This document shows, piece after piece, positions 11,550 through 23,314 of a DNA stretch of 64,000 nt; positions within the stretch are counted from its first letter, which is position 1; each line of letters begins with the position of its first letter. The notes under the pieces are model-generated. The model was not told the origin of the DNA. It ran no database searches and saw only the letters and a program-made list of their open reading frames with translations. Source of the DNA: Blattamonas nauphoetae (taxonomy: Eukaryota; Preaxostyla; Oxymonadida); contig JARBJD010000087.1 in assembly GCA_033064195.1 (NCBI GenBank), positions 186,001 to 250,000 of the forward strand, given 5' to 3'. The position numbers were made by a program, and so were the translations under genes.

Positions 11550-14500
11550 TCACTTCACAACATGAGATGAATGCTGCGCAATCGAAATTAGTTGATCAAG
11601 ATAGGCCTGTCCAGAATTCAGGGCGAGCGATTGGAGTGCAGAGCCTTGTGTTGTGAGGAGGTCATACGTCTTCCCCGCCTCGACGACTCGCCCAGCATCC
11701 ACAACGACAGTCACGTCTGCGTCTGCCACAGTTGTGAGCCGATGAGCAACAATCATCATCGTGGCGCCTTCCCAGCCGGCCTTCATCACGCGGTGCATCA
11801 TCAGGTCGGTCTGCGAGTCGACGTTCGACGAGGGCTCGTCGAGGAGAACCAGCTTGGCGTTCTTCATCAGCGCCCGGCAGACACACAAAAGCTGCCTCTG
11901 ACCAGCCGAGAGCATGTTGGTGGAGTCGGAAAGACTGGTCTCAAGACCCTTTGGCAGGTCCCTCACCACGTCGGCCATCTCCACCTTGTCGAGGTTCGCG
12001 AGGAGAACGTCGTCGGTGTATTCGTGGTGAGGATCCAGATTCTTGCGGATGGTGTCGTTTGTGAGCACAACGTCTTGTTGCACAACTGCAATGTTCCTCC
12101 GCAGCACGCGGGTGTTGATCTGGGAGAGATCCTTCCCTCCAATCGACACCGTCCCTGCCTCCAGAATGTTCAAGTTGAGAAGGGTGAGCATCAGTGTTGA
12201 TTTTCCCGAACCAGTCCGCCCCACAACGCCGACTCGCTGGCCACTTCCGATGTCCAAGTTGACGTCTTTGAGGATGCATTCCCCCTTCGGAGTGTATTTG
12301 GCGCTCACTCCTTTCATGGACACTGTGCCACTCTGCGCCCACTCTGTTGAGAGAGAGTCTGCCTCGTTCTCGGCTGTGAAGTGGCTGTTTTCTTGCTCGA
12401 CCTCCAACGCCTTTTCCACTCGCTGGACAGCTTCCATCCCTTCCTCGAGAGCAGTCCAAGTTCGGGCGAGTCGGCGAGACACTGTCATTGATCGCTTGGT
12501 CGACGACAGGAGTGTCTGGATGATCACAGTCTCTCCGGTCCGAGCCTTCTTCAGCGCAGCAAAGACCCACGTGATGAGAGGGAGGCACGCTCGGAGGACA
12601 TCGTACTTCTGCCGCACCCACGACTGGCAGGCGTGGAAGTAGAAGGAGCTTGCCCGTTTTGAGTCCTCGTGCTTGCTGACTGTGGCAAAGAAGGAGGCCT
12701 CGCGATTGAGCTGCTGGATGGCCTGGCCCGCATTCCGCACTTCAGAGACATAGTTCATCCGAGTCATCTGCTTCCTGTCTTGCGAGCGTCTGGCGTTGAT
12801 GAACGAGCGAGTTTGAAACTCGAGATACACCGAGGAAGCGATGAGGACGAGGAAGACAGGCGACATCGACGGCATCTGCATGAAGAGCGCCAGGGTCTCA
12901 GCGATGACAGGCTGGACGGACCCAACAAAAGAGAAGAGCGGGTTGGAATGCGCACTTGTGATGGAGCGGATGTCGCGCGTGAAGAGTTGCGAGAGTGTTC
13001 CTTTCTCGGCGGTTTGATAGACGTGGATGGGAGCTCCGAGGTACACACTCAACACGTTGTCGGTCAGCCTGCGCTCGTTCTGAGCGGTCAGGTCGTGGTT
13101 GAGGTACGACCGGACAAAGCGGAGGGCGATGATGGCTGCGGAGTAGACGAAGTACGAGCGGATGGTGTCTGCTGTGAAGGCTGTGACGAATGGTGTCGGT
13201 GGTGGGCGGTGCTTTCTTGGCCTTCTCCTTTTGGTCTCAGGCAGGCTTGTTTCAGTCTGGATTGGCGAAGATGAGTCTGTGGTGGCGTTTGTGGCGTTCA
13301 ATTTGCTCTCGAGGATGTCGATTGTCGCGTTCAGCAGAGTTGCGGTCGCATTGACCACCTCAGCCGTGTGAGTCGTGTTTGTTGACTTTGTTCGACGTTT
13401 GTGTTGGCCGCCACGCTTCCTTTGGGCTGTCTTGTTTGCTTGCCTGGCTTGGCCTTCAGCTGTGAATTCTCGGCGTTGGATTTTGATCCAGTCCGCGACG
13501 AACCCGCAAGCGTACGACACGATGAAGAGAGGGAGAGAGAAGTGTTTGAAGAGGAAGACGAATGTGGACAGCGGGATGTCGGTCAGCTTCTTCTTTTTCT
13601 TCTTTTCGGCTTCTTTCTTGTCCGACGGGGCTTTCTGACTCTCTCCTTCTGCCGACTCCGTCTCTTTCGAGTGTGTGTTCCCTTTGGACCGTTTCTCTTT
13701 CTTTCTCTCCGATGTTCCTTTAGTGTCTCCATCCTTCTTCCCACTTTTTGGGGATTGCTTCATGCCGGTTTGTTCTTCGGATGTAATCTCCTTCGTCTTT
13801 TGCTTCTCTTGGCTGTTTTTGCGGAGCCGGACACCAGAATCGTTTTCGTCAGACGCAGCTTCTCGTGTGATCTCCGAGACTTCTTCAGTCGGACCCGATT
13901 GTGGTTTGTGTTCGTCATCCGAGAGAACATCCAACTCTCCGTCCACCTCGTGGCCCTTCTTGTTCTCAGCTGTTTCCGAGAGCACTCGCTCCTGGATCTG
14001 CCCGTCTTTCATTTCAAGCATTGTTCCAAAGCGTTTGGCAAGAGCATCGCTGTGTGTGGCCATCAGGATCGTGTCGTTCTTCATCACTCCGTTGAAGACG
14101 TGCTGCTCAATCCACCGCGTCACTCGCATGTCACACGCAGAAACAGGATCATCCAGAAGAAGGACAGGCGATTCCTGGATGCTGTGTGTTTTGTCTTTCG
14201 ACGAGAAGAGAAGTGAATAGCAGATCCGAGCAAGACAGAGTCTCTGCCTCTGCCCTCCGCTCAACAATCCTCCTTTCTTCCCGACCTGCGTGAGGTCCTT
14301 CTCTCGCATCTGTTTGATGTCGTCGACGAGGCAGCAAGCGTGCACAGTCTTCTCGAACGTGTCTTTGTCGTACTCCAACCCAAACAGGATGTTCTCGCGG
14401 AGTGTGGTTTCCAACACGATCGGCGACTGCGGGAGAAGAATGGGTTGGCCTCTGACAATCCCAGTGCCACCAAATAGGTCGGCCTTTCCAGCGAGAGTGG

Positions 14501-16429
14501 AAAGAAGGAGAGACTTCCCGCACCCGACTGGTCCGAGAAGCGCGTAGTGTTTGTGCTCCTTCAGTTCAAATGAGATGCTGGTGAGTGTGGTGGATGTCTG
14601 CGGAGAGACAGGCGGAGAGGGGGAGAGCGGAGACTGGATGTAGACTGGCTCGGGACGACTGATTGACGACGTAATCTTGAGAGGGACAAAGTCGAGGGTG
14701 TCGAGGCCAAACGACGTTGAGTAGTGTTTGGGTGGTTGCGACGATTTGAAGAGCAAGACTTTCATCAGCCCTTCCATGATCGTCTTCCCGGCTGGTTCTT
14801 TGGCGCCGATTGTGGAAGAGTCCTGCCCGAACGGGGAGCTGGGGTTGCTCATGTTGGGAGCGGAAGACTTGCTGATTGCAGTAGATGTGATGGACGGGGC
14901 AAGACTTGGAGACGCTGCCTGAGAGGGCGGATCGGGTTGTTTGGGAGGTGGCTCTGCAGCTGCTTTGAATCTGTATCCAAGCACACCATCGGACACTGCC
15001 ACAGCAACACCTTGTTTGCATTGGGCGACCTTCTTTGCTTTCTCCGACTGGGTCAGTCTCTCCCATCCTGGCCCCAACAAAACATGCTCCTTCCCGTCGA
15101 AGTGCTCCCTTTGCTTCGCCTCTGCAGCGTCCAAGAACACTTCATACCGGCGAGTGCGTGTGAACTGCTCGCTCATGCTCTGGAAACGAGAAGAGATGGT
15201 GCTCGCGAGTTGTTGGAACTGCTTGATCACAGAGAGTGTTGGAAGGAGGCTGAGTGTGTCGATGGGAGTGTTTCTGCGCCGGTTCTCGACGTACAACGCG
15301 AGAAGGATGATTCCCTCGCGCAGATCGTCCAGCGCGTCTCCCAAGGCCCGTTGGAAGATCTGAGAGAGGATGCGTGAAGAACGATGAAGATGAATCAGGC
15401 AGACTGTTTGCCGTTGGAGGGCAGCTCGCTTGTCCAGCGTGTTGAGAACGGAGGTGCGGATCATGTCCTCCCATCCGTTGATTTTGACAGTCTGGATCTA
15501 TCAGAAGAAAAAAATGGAAACTTTGATGTTGGTCAGGAGGTTATTGATCTCTTTTCGTTGCTCCCCTCCCAGTCGAAACATTTCCCTCATTCGGCTCCGT
15601 TTTGTGGTTTGGAAGAGGCAGGAGAGAGGCCAGAGGGCGATGACAGAGACGATGGCGAGTGTCATTGTCCCGTTGAAGACAGAACGCATTGTCATAATCA
15701 TCGAAAAGACTTTGATTGGGATGAGGCTGAAGTCGACAATGGCTCTGACCAACGATACGACCTGCCGAACATCATTTTCGCAGATCTCTTGAAACTCACT
15801 GCTGTCGATATTAGCGAAGATATCTGGGTGTAAAGAGAGATGTTTGTGAAGGCCTATTCCCGACAATGCGTTTTCTATTTTTGTTTCTGAGAATGTTTCC
15901 CAAGGATCGACCAGATTCGAGTAGCACATGGCGACAATGCTGTGGAGTACCATGATCAATGCGGAATCAAGTCCTGTTTCTGCGGATGAATTTGCATCCA
16001 ACCCCCATTTTACGAATGTTTGAAGGAGCTGTGGGGCAAAATAATCGATGGCTGAAAAAAGTGGGATGCGAATATAGGATACCTGATCGTCCAGTCTGAA
16101 TAGCAAACTTTAAAATGAAATGTGGGATCATAAATATCATGCAGGCAATGATAAGAAAGTGTTTTCTGGGCAGATAATGGAAAAAAAGGTCAGACTGACG
16201 AGATTTATGAACACGACGAACAATTGCCATAAACTGGTCTGTGTCTCTGGTATAAGAACAATTACTCAATATTGGTGGAGAGAATGATTCGGTGTCCTTC
16301 TGTGTAAAAAAATCAAAGAGAAATCAGCGATATACGGATTGTGGCGATTTGTTCTTTGGACCAAGGAGGACCGACGAGTCACGAGCAAAAAAATAGAATG
16401 CCTTCGATAGTAATGATGCTTTCCGATAT
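11550..16429 (-). CDS. ABC transporter, ABCC (MRP/CFTR) subfamily, full length
   Basis: This full ABC exporter is ordered TMD1-NBD1-linker-TMD2-NBD2, probably moving anionic conjugates across a membrane. NBD1 has Walker A GPVGCGKS, signature LSGGQRQR and Walker B LLLDDPVSA, with D in place of the catalytic E as in MRP-type NBD1. NBD2 has GRTGSGKS, LSAGQRQL and LVLLDEPSS, the consensus site. The linker after NBD1 is unusually long and Lys/Glu-rich. TMD1 contains the MRP motif NIKTVKINGWED, restored only when a 30-nt intron (15492-15521) is removed. A further intron lies near 16292-16330. The 4-kb 3' part is intron-free. The initiator codon is not resolved; the last exon I can support begins at 16429 after TTTAG. 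There is no TMD0. Confidence 0.93.
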
Positions 16430-16623
16430 CTAAATTAGTGAAAATGAAAGGAGAGCAAACATGTCAACTGATGTCATTGTTGAGGCTGTATCTGAGTGAA
16501 ATGTTTATGAGGAGGCGTTCTTGTTTAAAAAATTGATTGTGGAGAATGATGAGCTCACAATCAGTTGGAGTAGATAGATTAAGGCAGCTTGATTGATGTT
16601 TAGGTCCTTTATCTTTTTTTCCA

Positions 16624-19401
16624 ATGTCCAGTCAAGAGGAACGAGAACAAGATGAAACATTCTCTCGAATTCGAGAGGTTATTGAATCGAGTACATCTAA
16701 CCGAGATCAGTCAATCGATGTTTTGGCAACATATATCACAGATCTCCAAGAAAAGGAGTTCGAAGGTGAGCAACTCGTAGATTTTCCTCCAAACATGGAC
16801 CAGACAATTTCACAGGCAGTAGAAGAAGAAACAATGAATATTGCTTTCATGAAGCTTCTCTACCCCGAGATGTTTGCTGGAAAGAAGGGAAAAGAAGCAG
16901 AAAAAGCCATCTCCTCTGTTCAAGAGACAGATAAGTTGTTGGAAGCTAAACTCGCTGAAGTCGATCGTAAATCAAAGGAAGTGAATAGATTGATTCGAGA
17001 AAGACAAGCTAGGGAAGAAAATGAGAAAGAAGAACGAATTCTCAGACAGAAGGCAAGTATTGAAGCCGGAAAGAAAGGTATTACCTCTGAAAAGGGAGTC
17101 GAAGAACTTTTTCAAAAGATGCTCGCAGAATCAAAAGCGAAGGAAGAAGAGAAGAATTCTGTGGCCCAGTCTGAAGAGGATGATCTTGAATCGACAATCC
17201 ACTCCACATCAACGCTCGGATCTGCATCATCTGGCCGTCATGTGTTTCTGACTCAAGGCAAAAATCGAGCATCAGGACCTACCCCAATCATGCCAAGTGT
17301 ATCTTCCAAAACAGACCGATCGAGCTCGGGCGACAACTTCATCCAGCGAAACAAACAGTTAAACCCCGACGCTGTGCACTTCCGAATGAAAGACGAAGAG
17401 AACGAGCGGGTGGAGCATGTGCTGGCCGAGAACGAGAACGAGTGGTACGAGGACGACGGGGTGTATTATGGCGAGACAGTGGTGGACTGGAACAAGGACG
17501 TGAGCGACGACGTGAAGCGGATGCTGGACGAGACGATCAAAGGGATCGGCGACGAGGAGGACGAGGACGACCTGATCAACTTTGACAACGACGCTGACAT
17601 CGAAAGTGGGGAGTGGATGAAGCGAATCAACAAGATGCTGGAGAAGAAGACGGACACCGAGTCGCAGTCTCGTCCCGAATCACATCGGACTCAGCAGGAC
17701 AAGCAGCGTGTTCTTTCCCAACTGGACAGTACCATCCGCAGTGTCTCCCAAGAGTCCAGCAGAGACAAGCCGCACACTGAACGGAGCGGTGTGTCTCGTG
17801 TCCCGTCGTCTGCGCTGAGTGTGAACACTGGCCAGACAGGCGCGACTCGTCGGACGCGGCCGGGCATCGGATACCGCCCGTCGATGGGGCAGATTCAGGA
17901 GTTGGTTGACATCGACCGGCGCCTCTCTGCTTTTCTGAAGGACGAGGACGCAGGCAGCATCTTCCTCGTGGACGACACGGATGAGGCCAGGACGAAGGTG
18001 TCGCAGGCGGAGTCGCGTCTTTCGGCACTTCGGCAGGCTTCGCTTCAGCCAACAGTGTTCTCCTCTCCGTTCTCAGCTGTCCCAAACGGGTCTGTCCACA
18101 CGACTGCCACTTCCCAAACAAAAAGCAAAGGCGAAGACTATCTCGCCCAACAGCGGGAAAAGAAGGCCGAGCAGGCACGCATCCAACTTCTGAATTCTGA
18201 GCTGAGTGCCATCACCGCTCGGATCGAAAAAGAAACGAACAACAAGGCACTCGAAAGTGCTCTGAAGAAGGTCCGCCGCTCTCTGGCGTTTCAGGAAAGT
18301 GTGGATGCAATCGGCCTTGACTCCACCTTCCGAACGCACCAGTCTGCAGTCTCCATCTTCTCTGTCGGCGATCAGAGCACGTCGAATGAGCCCCCCCCTG
18401 ACGCGGTCGCAGAGGACGTCGTGACGTTCGACTCGGCTGGGGTGAAGGTGACGATGGACATGGAGACGTTCCTCCTCCGCGACGCAGCCGACATTGCTGA
18501 GGAAGCTCTGCAGGCTGAGGAGGATGCGCGCGAGGCATCACAATCGACCAATCAAGCGGAAGAATCAACTGCTGACGCGTGGCGAGCAAGACGCGCGAAA
18601 GTGTCGGAACTCGTTGAGAAAGCTGAGCGATTGATCAAACAGATTGAAGAGACACGGATCCAGACAGACAAACTTGCAGTTGAGGAGCAGAGTCACCGGA
18701 AGGCTCTCGAAAAGGAGCACCTCAAGCAGCTCGAGAGGATCCCCAAAACAACTCCACTGCCCGCCGCGCCCGACCGATCCAAGCCGCCAGATGCCGCGTC
18801 CTCAGCATCGCAGGTCTCTGCCAAGTCGGGGCAGAGCAAAGTCACCACCAGCAGCCGACCGGTAAAACCGAAAACACCTCCGCCGTCAATCGGGGCCACC
18901 AAAGCAACGGCGAAAGAAAAGAAGGACGAGCCTGTCAGACCGAAGAGCAACGAAGAGAAACGCCCGTCGGATGGTCTCTCGCTGGTTGGGACGAGTGTCA
19001 CGCAATCGAAGCAGAAAACGACGAAACCATCCTCACCTCGCTCCTCGCGCGAGCTTCGGCCCTCGTCTCCGGGAAAGACAGATGACAAGCCATCCCCAAA
19101 ATCGGTGACCAAACAGCCAGTCATTGCTTCATCACAACCAAAAAGTGCTGTCAAGCCAAAACCAAAGCGAACCGAAACAACAAAGCCGACACGGCCAGCG
19201 TCTCCTCCACGAATCGTCCCGAAACAGGCCGTTCCTGCCTCCCCAAAACAAGCAGCCACAACTTCAGTGAAGGCAACTCGTCCAGCTTCTCCCAAACGAG
19301 CATCCTCCACTTCACAACTCCCGAGCGTGTCGAAACAGTCCTCAACACCAGCACGGCCGGCGTCTCCCAAACGCGCAGCCCCTTCGAAACCCAAAAAGTA
19401 G
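16624..19401 (+). CDS. Large charged coiled-coil protein, possible FSIP1-like
   Basis: A single 925-residue frame from ATG 16624 to TAG, with no intron needed. Residues 1-180 are acidic and helical, with a coiled coil around 90-170 (TDKLLEAKLAEVDRKSKEVN). A middle segment has GDNFIQRNKQLNPDAVHFRM, followed by an acidic DED-rich stretch and IQELVDIDRRLSAFL. Residues 640-700 form another coiled coil. The last 220 residues are a Lys/Ser/Pro-rich basic tail with repeats of RPASPKR. The middle motifs faintly recall the flagellar protein FSIP1, but this is a weak impression. The first 700 bases are AT-rich (37% GC in bases 16681-16740) and later parts much richer (62% in 18421-18480). Confidence 0.75.
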   Translation: MSSQEEREQDETFSRIREVIESSTSNRDQSIDVLATYITDLQEKEFEGEQLVDFPPNMDQTISQAVEEETMNIAFMKLLYPEMFAGKKGKEAEKAISSVQETDKLLEAKLAEVDRKSKEVNRLIRERQAREENEKEERILRQKASIEAGKKGITSEKGVEELFQKMLAESKAKEEEKNSVAQSEEDDLESTIHSTSTLGSASSGRHVFLTQGKNRASGPTPIMPSVSSKTDRSSSGDNFIQRNKQLNPDAVHFRMKDEENERVEHVLAENENEWYEDDGVYYGETVVDWNKDVSDDVKRMLDETIKGIGDEEDEDDLINFDNDADIESGEWMKRINKMLEKKTDTESQSRPESHRTQQDKQRVLSQLDSTIRSVSQESSRDKPHTERSGVSRVPSSALSVNTGQTGATRRTRPGIGYRPSMGQIQELVDIDRRLSAFLKDEDAGSIFLVDDTDEARTKVSQAESRLSALRQASLQPTVFSSPFSAVPNGSVHTTATSQTKSKGEDYLAQQREKKAEQARIQLLNSELSAITARIEKETNNKALESALKKVRRSLAFQESVDAIGLDSTFRTHQSAVSIFSVGDQSTSNEPPPDAVAEDVVTFDSAGVKVTMDMETFLLRDAADIAEEALQAEEDAREASQSTNQAEESTADAWRARRAKVSELVEKAERLIKQIEETRIQTDKLAVEEQSHRKALEKEHLKQLERIPKTTPLPAAPDRSKPPDAASSASQVSAKSGQSKVTTSSRPVKPKTPPPSIGATKATAKEKKDEPVRPKSNEEKRPSDGLSLVGTSVTQSKQKTTKPSSPRSSRELRPSSPGKTDDKPSPKSVTKQPVIASSQPKSAVKPKPKRTETTKPTRPASPPRIVPKQAVPASPKQAATTSVKATRPASPKRASSTSQLPSVSKQSSTPARPASPKRAAPSKPKK

Positions 19402-19645
19402 TTCATTCTTTCTTTATGATCTTCATTTCTGCGAACTGTCGTGGAAGGCGTTGGAGTGGAGTGTTATTTCTTTTGTCGTTCGCTGTCTCTTCGGGGAAGG
19501 AACAGCGCACCTCACTCATTCTTTCGGGCCTTTTTTCTGAAACGAATCAATGCGAGAGTTCATTGTGAAGTGTTGTCTCAAACAAAGACGTTGGAGAAAT
19601 CACACAAAGCGATCAAACCAGAATGAAGAGGACACTCAAAAGGAG

Positions 19646-21432
19646 TCAAGTGTCTGAAGTCGAAGGGGCCTCGACTGGTGCACATGGTGTCTCAGCTGGT
19701 GGCTGCTGTGGTTGTTCTGCTGATGGCTGCTGTGGTTGTTCCGCTGGTGTTTGGTATAGTGTCTCGATTGATGCACAGGGCGTCTCAGCTGGTGGTTGCT
19801 GTGGTGTCTCAGTTTGTGGTTGTTGTGGGGTCTGAGTCATGGTGACCTGGAACAAGAGGAGGTTATTCTTGGACGGAATGGGAGGGGTCCCTCTCTTCAC
19901 GACTGGTCGCTGGAAGGGAGTGATCGGGAAAGGAGAGACAGGGACAGCGTGTTCTGCCTCTGCTTCCTCGTCAGATGGCGAGAACCTCACACGCTGTTCA
20001 CCTTCGTCGTCTTTGAGCATGTGCTCTCGATCAAGACCAGATGACGAATCACTCGAGTTATCAGACGATGACTGAAATCGGAGTGGCGGGCGGTCCTGAA
20101 GAGGCGAGAAGCTGGGGATGCCAAATCTGTGCTGGCCAGTGGTGACAGCGATCAGAGGGCGCGTTGGATGGAAAGAGACCGCGTTTGTGACTTCTGAAAG
20201 AGTCAGAGAGAAGCAGACACACCTCCGCACTCGATCACTCCTGCCTCGGCGCCTCCCTGCGAAATGTCAAACAACTTGACTGTCCCGTCTTGGCTGGCTG
20301 TGGCGAGGAGCCTGTCGTCGGGTGTGATGTCGAAGAGGACGCGCTGGTTGGTCCGACACTCCCTTTCGACTGAGAACAGGCACCGCTTTGTGTTTCGGAT
20401 GTCCCAGCAGCAGATCCGCTTGTTTCGGCGAGCACCGCTGAAGAGGAACATGCCGTTGCGAGTGAACTGGACTTGTGTCACTCCACAAGGAATCTTTCGA
20501 GCCTTTGGCGCTTGGCCCACGACAGCGTCTGCAGCAGGGGTGGGCTTCTGCTTGAGGGTGTGTGAGTGGCCCTGCAGGAGAAGCGTGCAGTGGCATCCAT
20601 CTCGTCCTTTTGGCTGCGGTTGTGAACCATCGTTCGTCAGTGGTGTCATTTGCATATATCGGCCTTCCAACGAGAAAAGCCCCACTTTCCCATCGTACGA
20701 TCCGCATGCAAGAAGTGTTGGGGAGGACGGGCTGATAGCCATTGTGGAAATGACGTTTTTGATGCCACCAACACCCTTCTCGAATGTCTTGCTTTGTAAA
20801 CAGACTTTTCCTGGTTTTTCAGTGGTAAAGCAACGAATGGACTTGTTAGAGCCTGCATATATTCTGTATTGATGAGGACGAGAGGAGATCAGACTTTGTT
20901 CCATCTGGTGAAAAACAGATGGAGTTCAAGGTTTCCATTTGTTCTAGGTGGTTAAAAGCTGTATAAGTTGAAAGTGACTATCATGAGTGAGAAGAAAAGA
21001 GTGGATACCTTTCCAGTGAGAGCACTCCAGGAATGAATTGAACTGTTTCGAGAAACAGAAAGAAAAAAGCAAGAATTTGGATCTAGAAGAGTAAAAAGTC
21101 TTAGAACCATAAAAAATACCAGATGAAGTCATGCGTGGATTCCAGCACGTGTCATGGATGACATCATTTTCTCGAATTGAGAAAAGTGAATTCCAGACAT
21201 CTTTTGAGGGTTCCTGATCAAAATTTCCTTGATTTATCTCGTGAAGAGAACATTGCCTTCCCTGATTAAGAGAAATAAGGAAACACAAGAATACATGTGT
21301 TGTGAGAAGGAAGTTTCCATCAGGGCTAAATTGAACGTGATGGGGCGTTATATCCTCCGCAATTTCATGGTGTTGAGTACAAAATGGTGTTGTCTGTGCA
21401 AAATTGCTAAAATTAACCGGTGAGAACAGCAT
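19646..21432 (-). CDS. WRAP53: WRAP53/TCAB1-like WD40 protein
   Basis: In animals this WD40 protein binds the CAB box of scaRNAs and telomerase RNA and delivers them to Cajal bodies. The start is ATG 21432 (MLFSPVNFSNF); the longer frame begins with a non-ATG codon. Diagnostic family segments are DVIHDTCWNP in the first blade, ACGSYDGKVGLFSLEG, and above all GVTQVQFTRNGMFLFSGARR, RICCWDIRNTKR, RTNQRVLFDI and VTNAVSFHPTRPLIAVTTG. A 29-nt intron (20194-20222) joins ECGE to VTNAVSF. Other introns lie between 20905 and 21300. The C-terminus has an acidic stretch (DDEGEQRVRFSPSDEE), then a Pro/Gln/Glu/Thr repeat tail. The start almost touches the divergent AAMP gene. Confidence 0.88.
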
Positions 21433-21471
21433 TCGATGGTGGAGAGTGATCGGAGTCAACTTTTTGTCACA
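21433..21471. promoter_or_regulatory. Very short shared divergent promoter
   Basis: Only 39 bases separate the WRAP53 ATG (minus) from the preferred AAMP ATG at 21472 (plus). If the earlier in-frame AAMP ATG at 21436 is used, the gap shrinks to 3 bases. Both transcripts must start within or inside each other's coding region, or have almost no 5' UTR. I see no TATA-like box. Confidence 0.4.
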
Positions 21472-22858
21472 ATGGAAAAAGACGACAATCTTCCAACACC
21501 ATCCACATCCGGTGTTGGATATGTGGAAGAATACGTCATCGACAAAACAGATCTAATGCAAGATGATGATTCTGGGAGTGAATCCTCAGAAGAATCTAAT
21601 TCAGAATCTGGCGAAGTCGAGGACACTCCTCACTTCATCCCAGAGAGAGAGGATGCGTTAAGTATTTTCCTACACGATGGTCCAATTTTTACAGTGGATT
21701 GGAGTCCATCTTCACAGAATTTGGTCGCCACTGGCGGCGAAGAGGAGAAAGTCTTTCTTTGGGATGTCGAATCAGAAAAGAAAATCCTTACTATTCCTGG
21801 TATCTCTTTATTATGTCATTTCTCCATTTATTTGATAGACAATGACGAAACACTTGGAGAATCAGTGTCCATTGTTTCTTTCTCACCAAATGGTGCTAAA
21901 CTCGCATTTTGTACGCTAAGTGGATCTGTTCAGATTTGGGATATGAATACAAAAGCAAAACTCTTAGAATTGGACGATTGTGATGGCGAGATCAACTTTC
22001 TCCAGTGGAACGCTGGCTCACAAGGACTCGTCGCTGGGGATTCCAACTCTCTGGTCTATATTTGGTCGGCTACAACTGGTAATTGCCGAGTTCTCGCTGG
22101 TCATCAAGGTGCTGTCACGTGCGGAACATTCATTGGAGATGGTTTGTCCTTCTTTTTCAACAGGCCCAACTTCCTGTATCAGGTCAAACTGTAATCACAG
22201 GCAGCGAAAATGGAGCACTTATCTTGTGGAGTGTTCGTACTGCGGAGAAGCTTGGACAGATAAACAGTATCTTCCATTATTTCGAACATCTGCCCTTCTC
22301 TCCTCTCATTCCACTTATCAAGCCGTTCCAAAAGGTTCTCATGAAGATGGAAGTGGTGTGATGTGTGTGAAATACAATGCAAATCACCCGCAACTCGTGA
22401 TGTATGGAAAATCCAACGGAAATGTTGGATCAGCAATTGTTCCGCAATGCACACTGGGACACACATTCCTCGGCATCCATTCTGATTCTGTCGAAAACAT
22501 TGTGTTTTCTCCGCAGTGTGGGGACATGCACCTCGCCGCGTCGATCAGCATTGACTCAACAGTCTCCATCTTCGACGTCAAGAAGAACCAAGTTCGGGGA
22601 AACAAGCTCGTTCACCCGGACACTGTCACTGCTGCCTTTTTCCATCCCACACTTCCTCACCTCATCACAGCTTGCTTCGACGGCATTGTGCGTGTGTGGG
22701 ATGTCACAGCGACTCAGTGCATTGCGTCATTCGTTGGTCACTCTGCTCCGATTCAGGCACTCGCCCTGAGTCCGGATGGGAGGCGAGCTGTGACGGGAAG
22801 TGATGACAAAACAGCGAGGGTCTTCGATCTTGAGGCGAGGCCAGAGGAGACCGAATAA
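21472..22858 (+). CDS. AAMP: AAMP/Sqt1-like WD40 protein
   Basis: This is a WD40 propeller. Yeast Sqt1 is the chaperone of ribosomal protein uL16, and human AAMP is its homologue. ATG 21472 (MEKDDNLPTPSTSG) is preferred over the in-frame 21436 because of spacing to WRAP53. An acidic Ser-rich N-terminus precedes the blades, as in the family: FLHDGPIFTVDWSPSSQNLV with ATGGEEEKVFLWDVES, GEINFLQWNAGSQGLVAGDS, and TVITGSENGALILWSV. The last blades include HPHLITACFDGIVRVWDVT-like sequence and GSDDKTARVFDLEAR. An in-phase 39-nt intron follows ILTIPG, an intron of about 43 nt joins IGDG to QTVITGSE, and a third lies near 22262-22340. It ends in TAA. Confidence 0.85.
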
Positions 22859-23314
22859 AGCGAGACACTTCACGACAATCGGTCTGGTTTCGACCAAACT
22901 GGCGGTTCGGGACTCGCCCCTCCTCCCAACCTCCCGCAGACTGTCCCCACAAACCGTCTCCGAAAGAGCCCGCGCTTCCCATCGCGGCGATGCTTGGCGA
23001 CTTTGCCTTCACATGCCACCCTTCAAGTGCATTTCATCATCGCTCCGTCCGAACACCAATAATGTTTTTGAGTAAAAATGAAGACGCGAGAACTCAAGCC
23101 TCGTGATGAGGGAGAAGTGGTTGTCGTCCGTGCCAGACTGAGTTTTCCAGTCATGTTGTTCTTCCTGTATAAGGGTCTAAAACTCTCCTATTCGCGAGTA
23201 TCTAAATATTTCTTCATCATTGAAGGAATTTTCAGAAATAAATCCTCTTGGTTACGAATTTCGATAGTTCATATCACAAAACGGGTGGATCGGGTTACCA
23301 TTCAAATTTTCCTC

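Noticed and set aside
12669-13274. Plus-strand open frame and several neighbours at 13401-14216 and 14724-15377
   Set aside because: All are antisense to the ABCC transporter, with composition mirrored from it and no motif of their own.
19660-19835. Apparent tandem repeat with Gly/Cys-rich plus-strand frame
   Set aside because: On the minus strand this is the Pro/Gln/Glu/Thr tail of WRAP53 in frame with the WD40 domain, so the repeat is coding and not a satellite.
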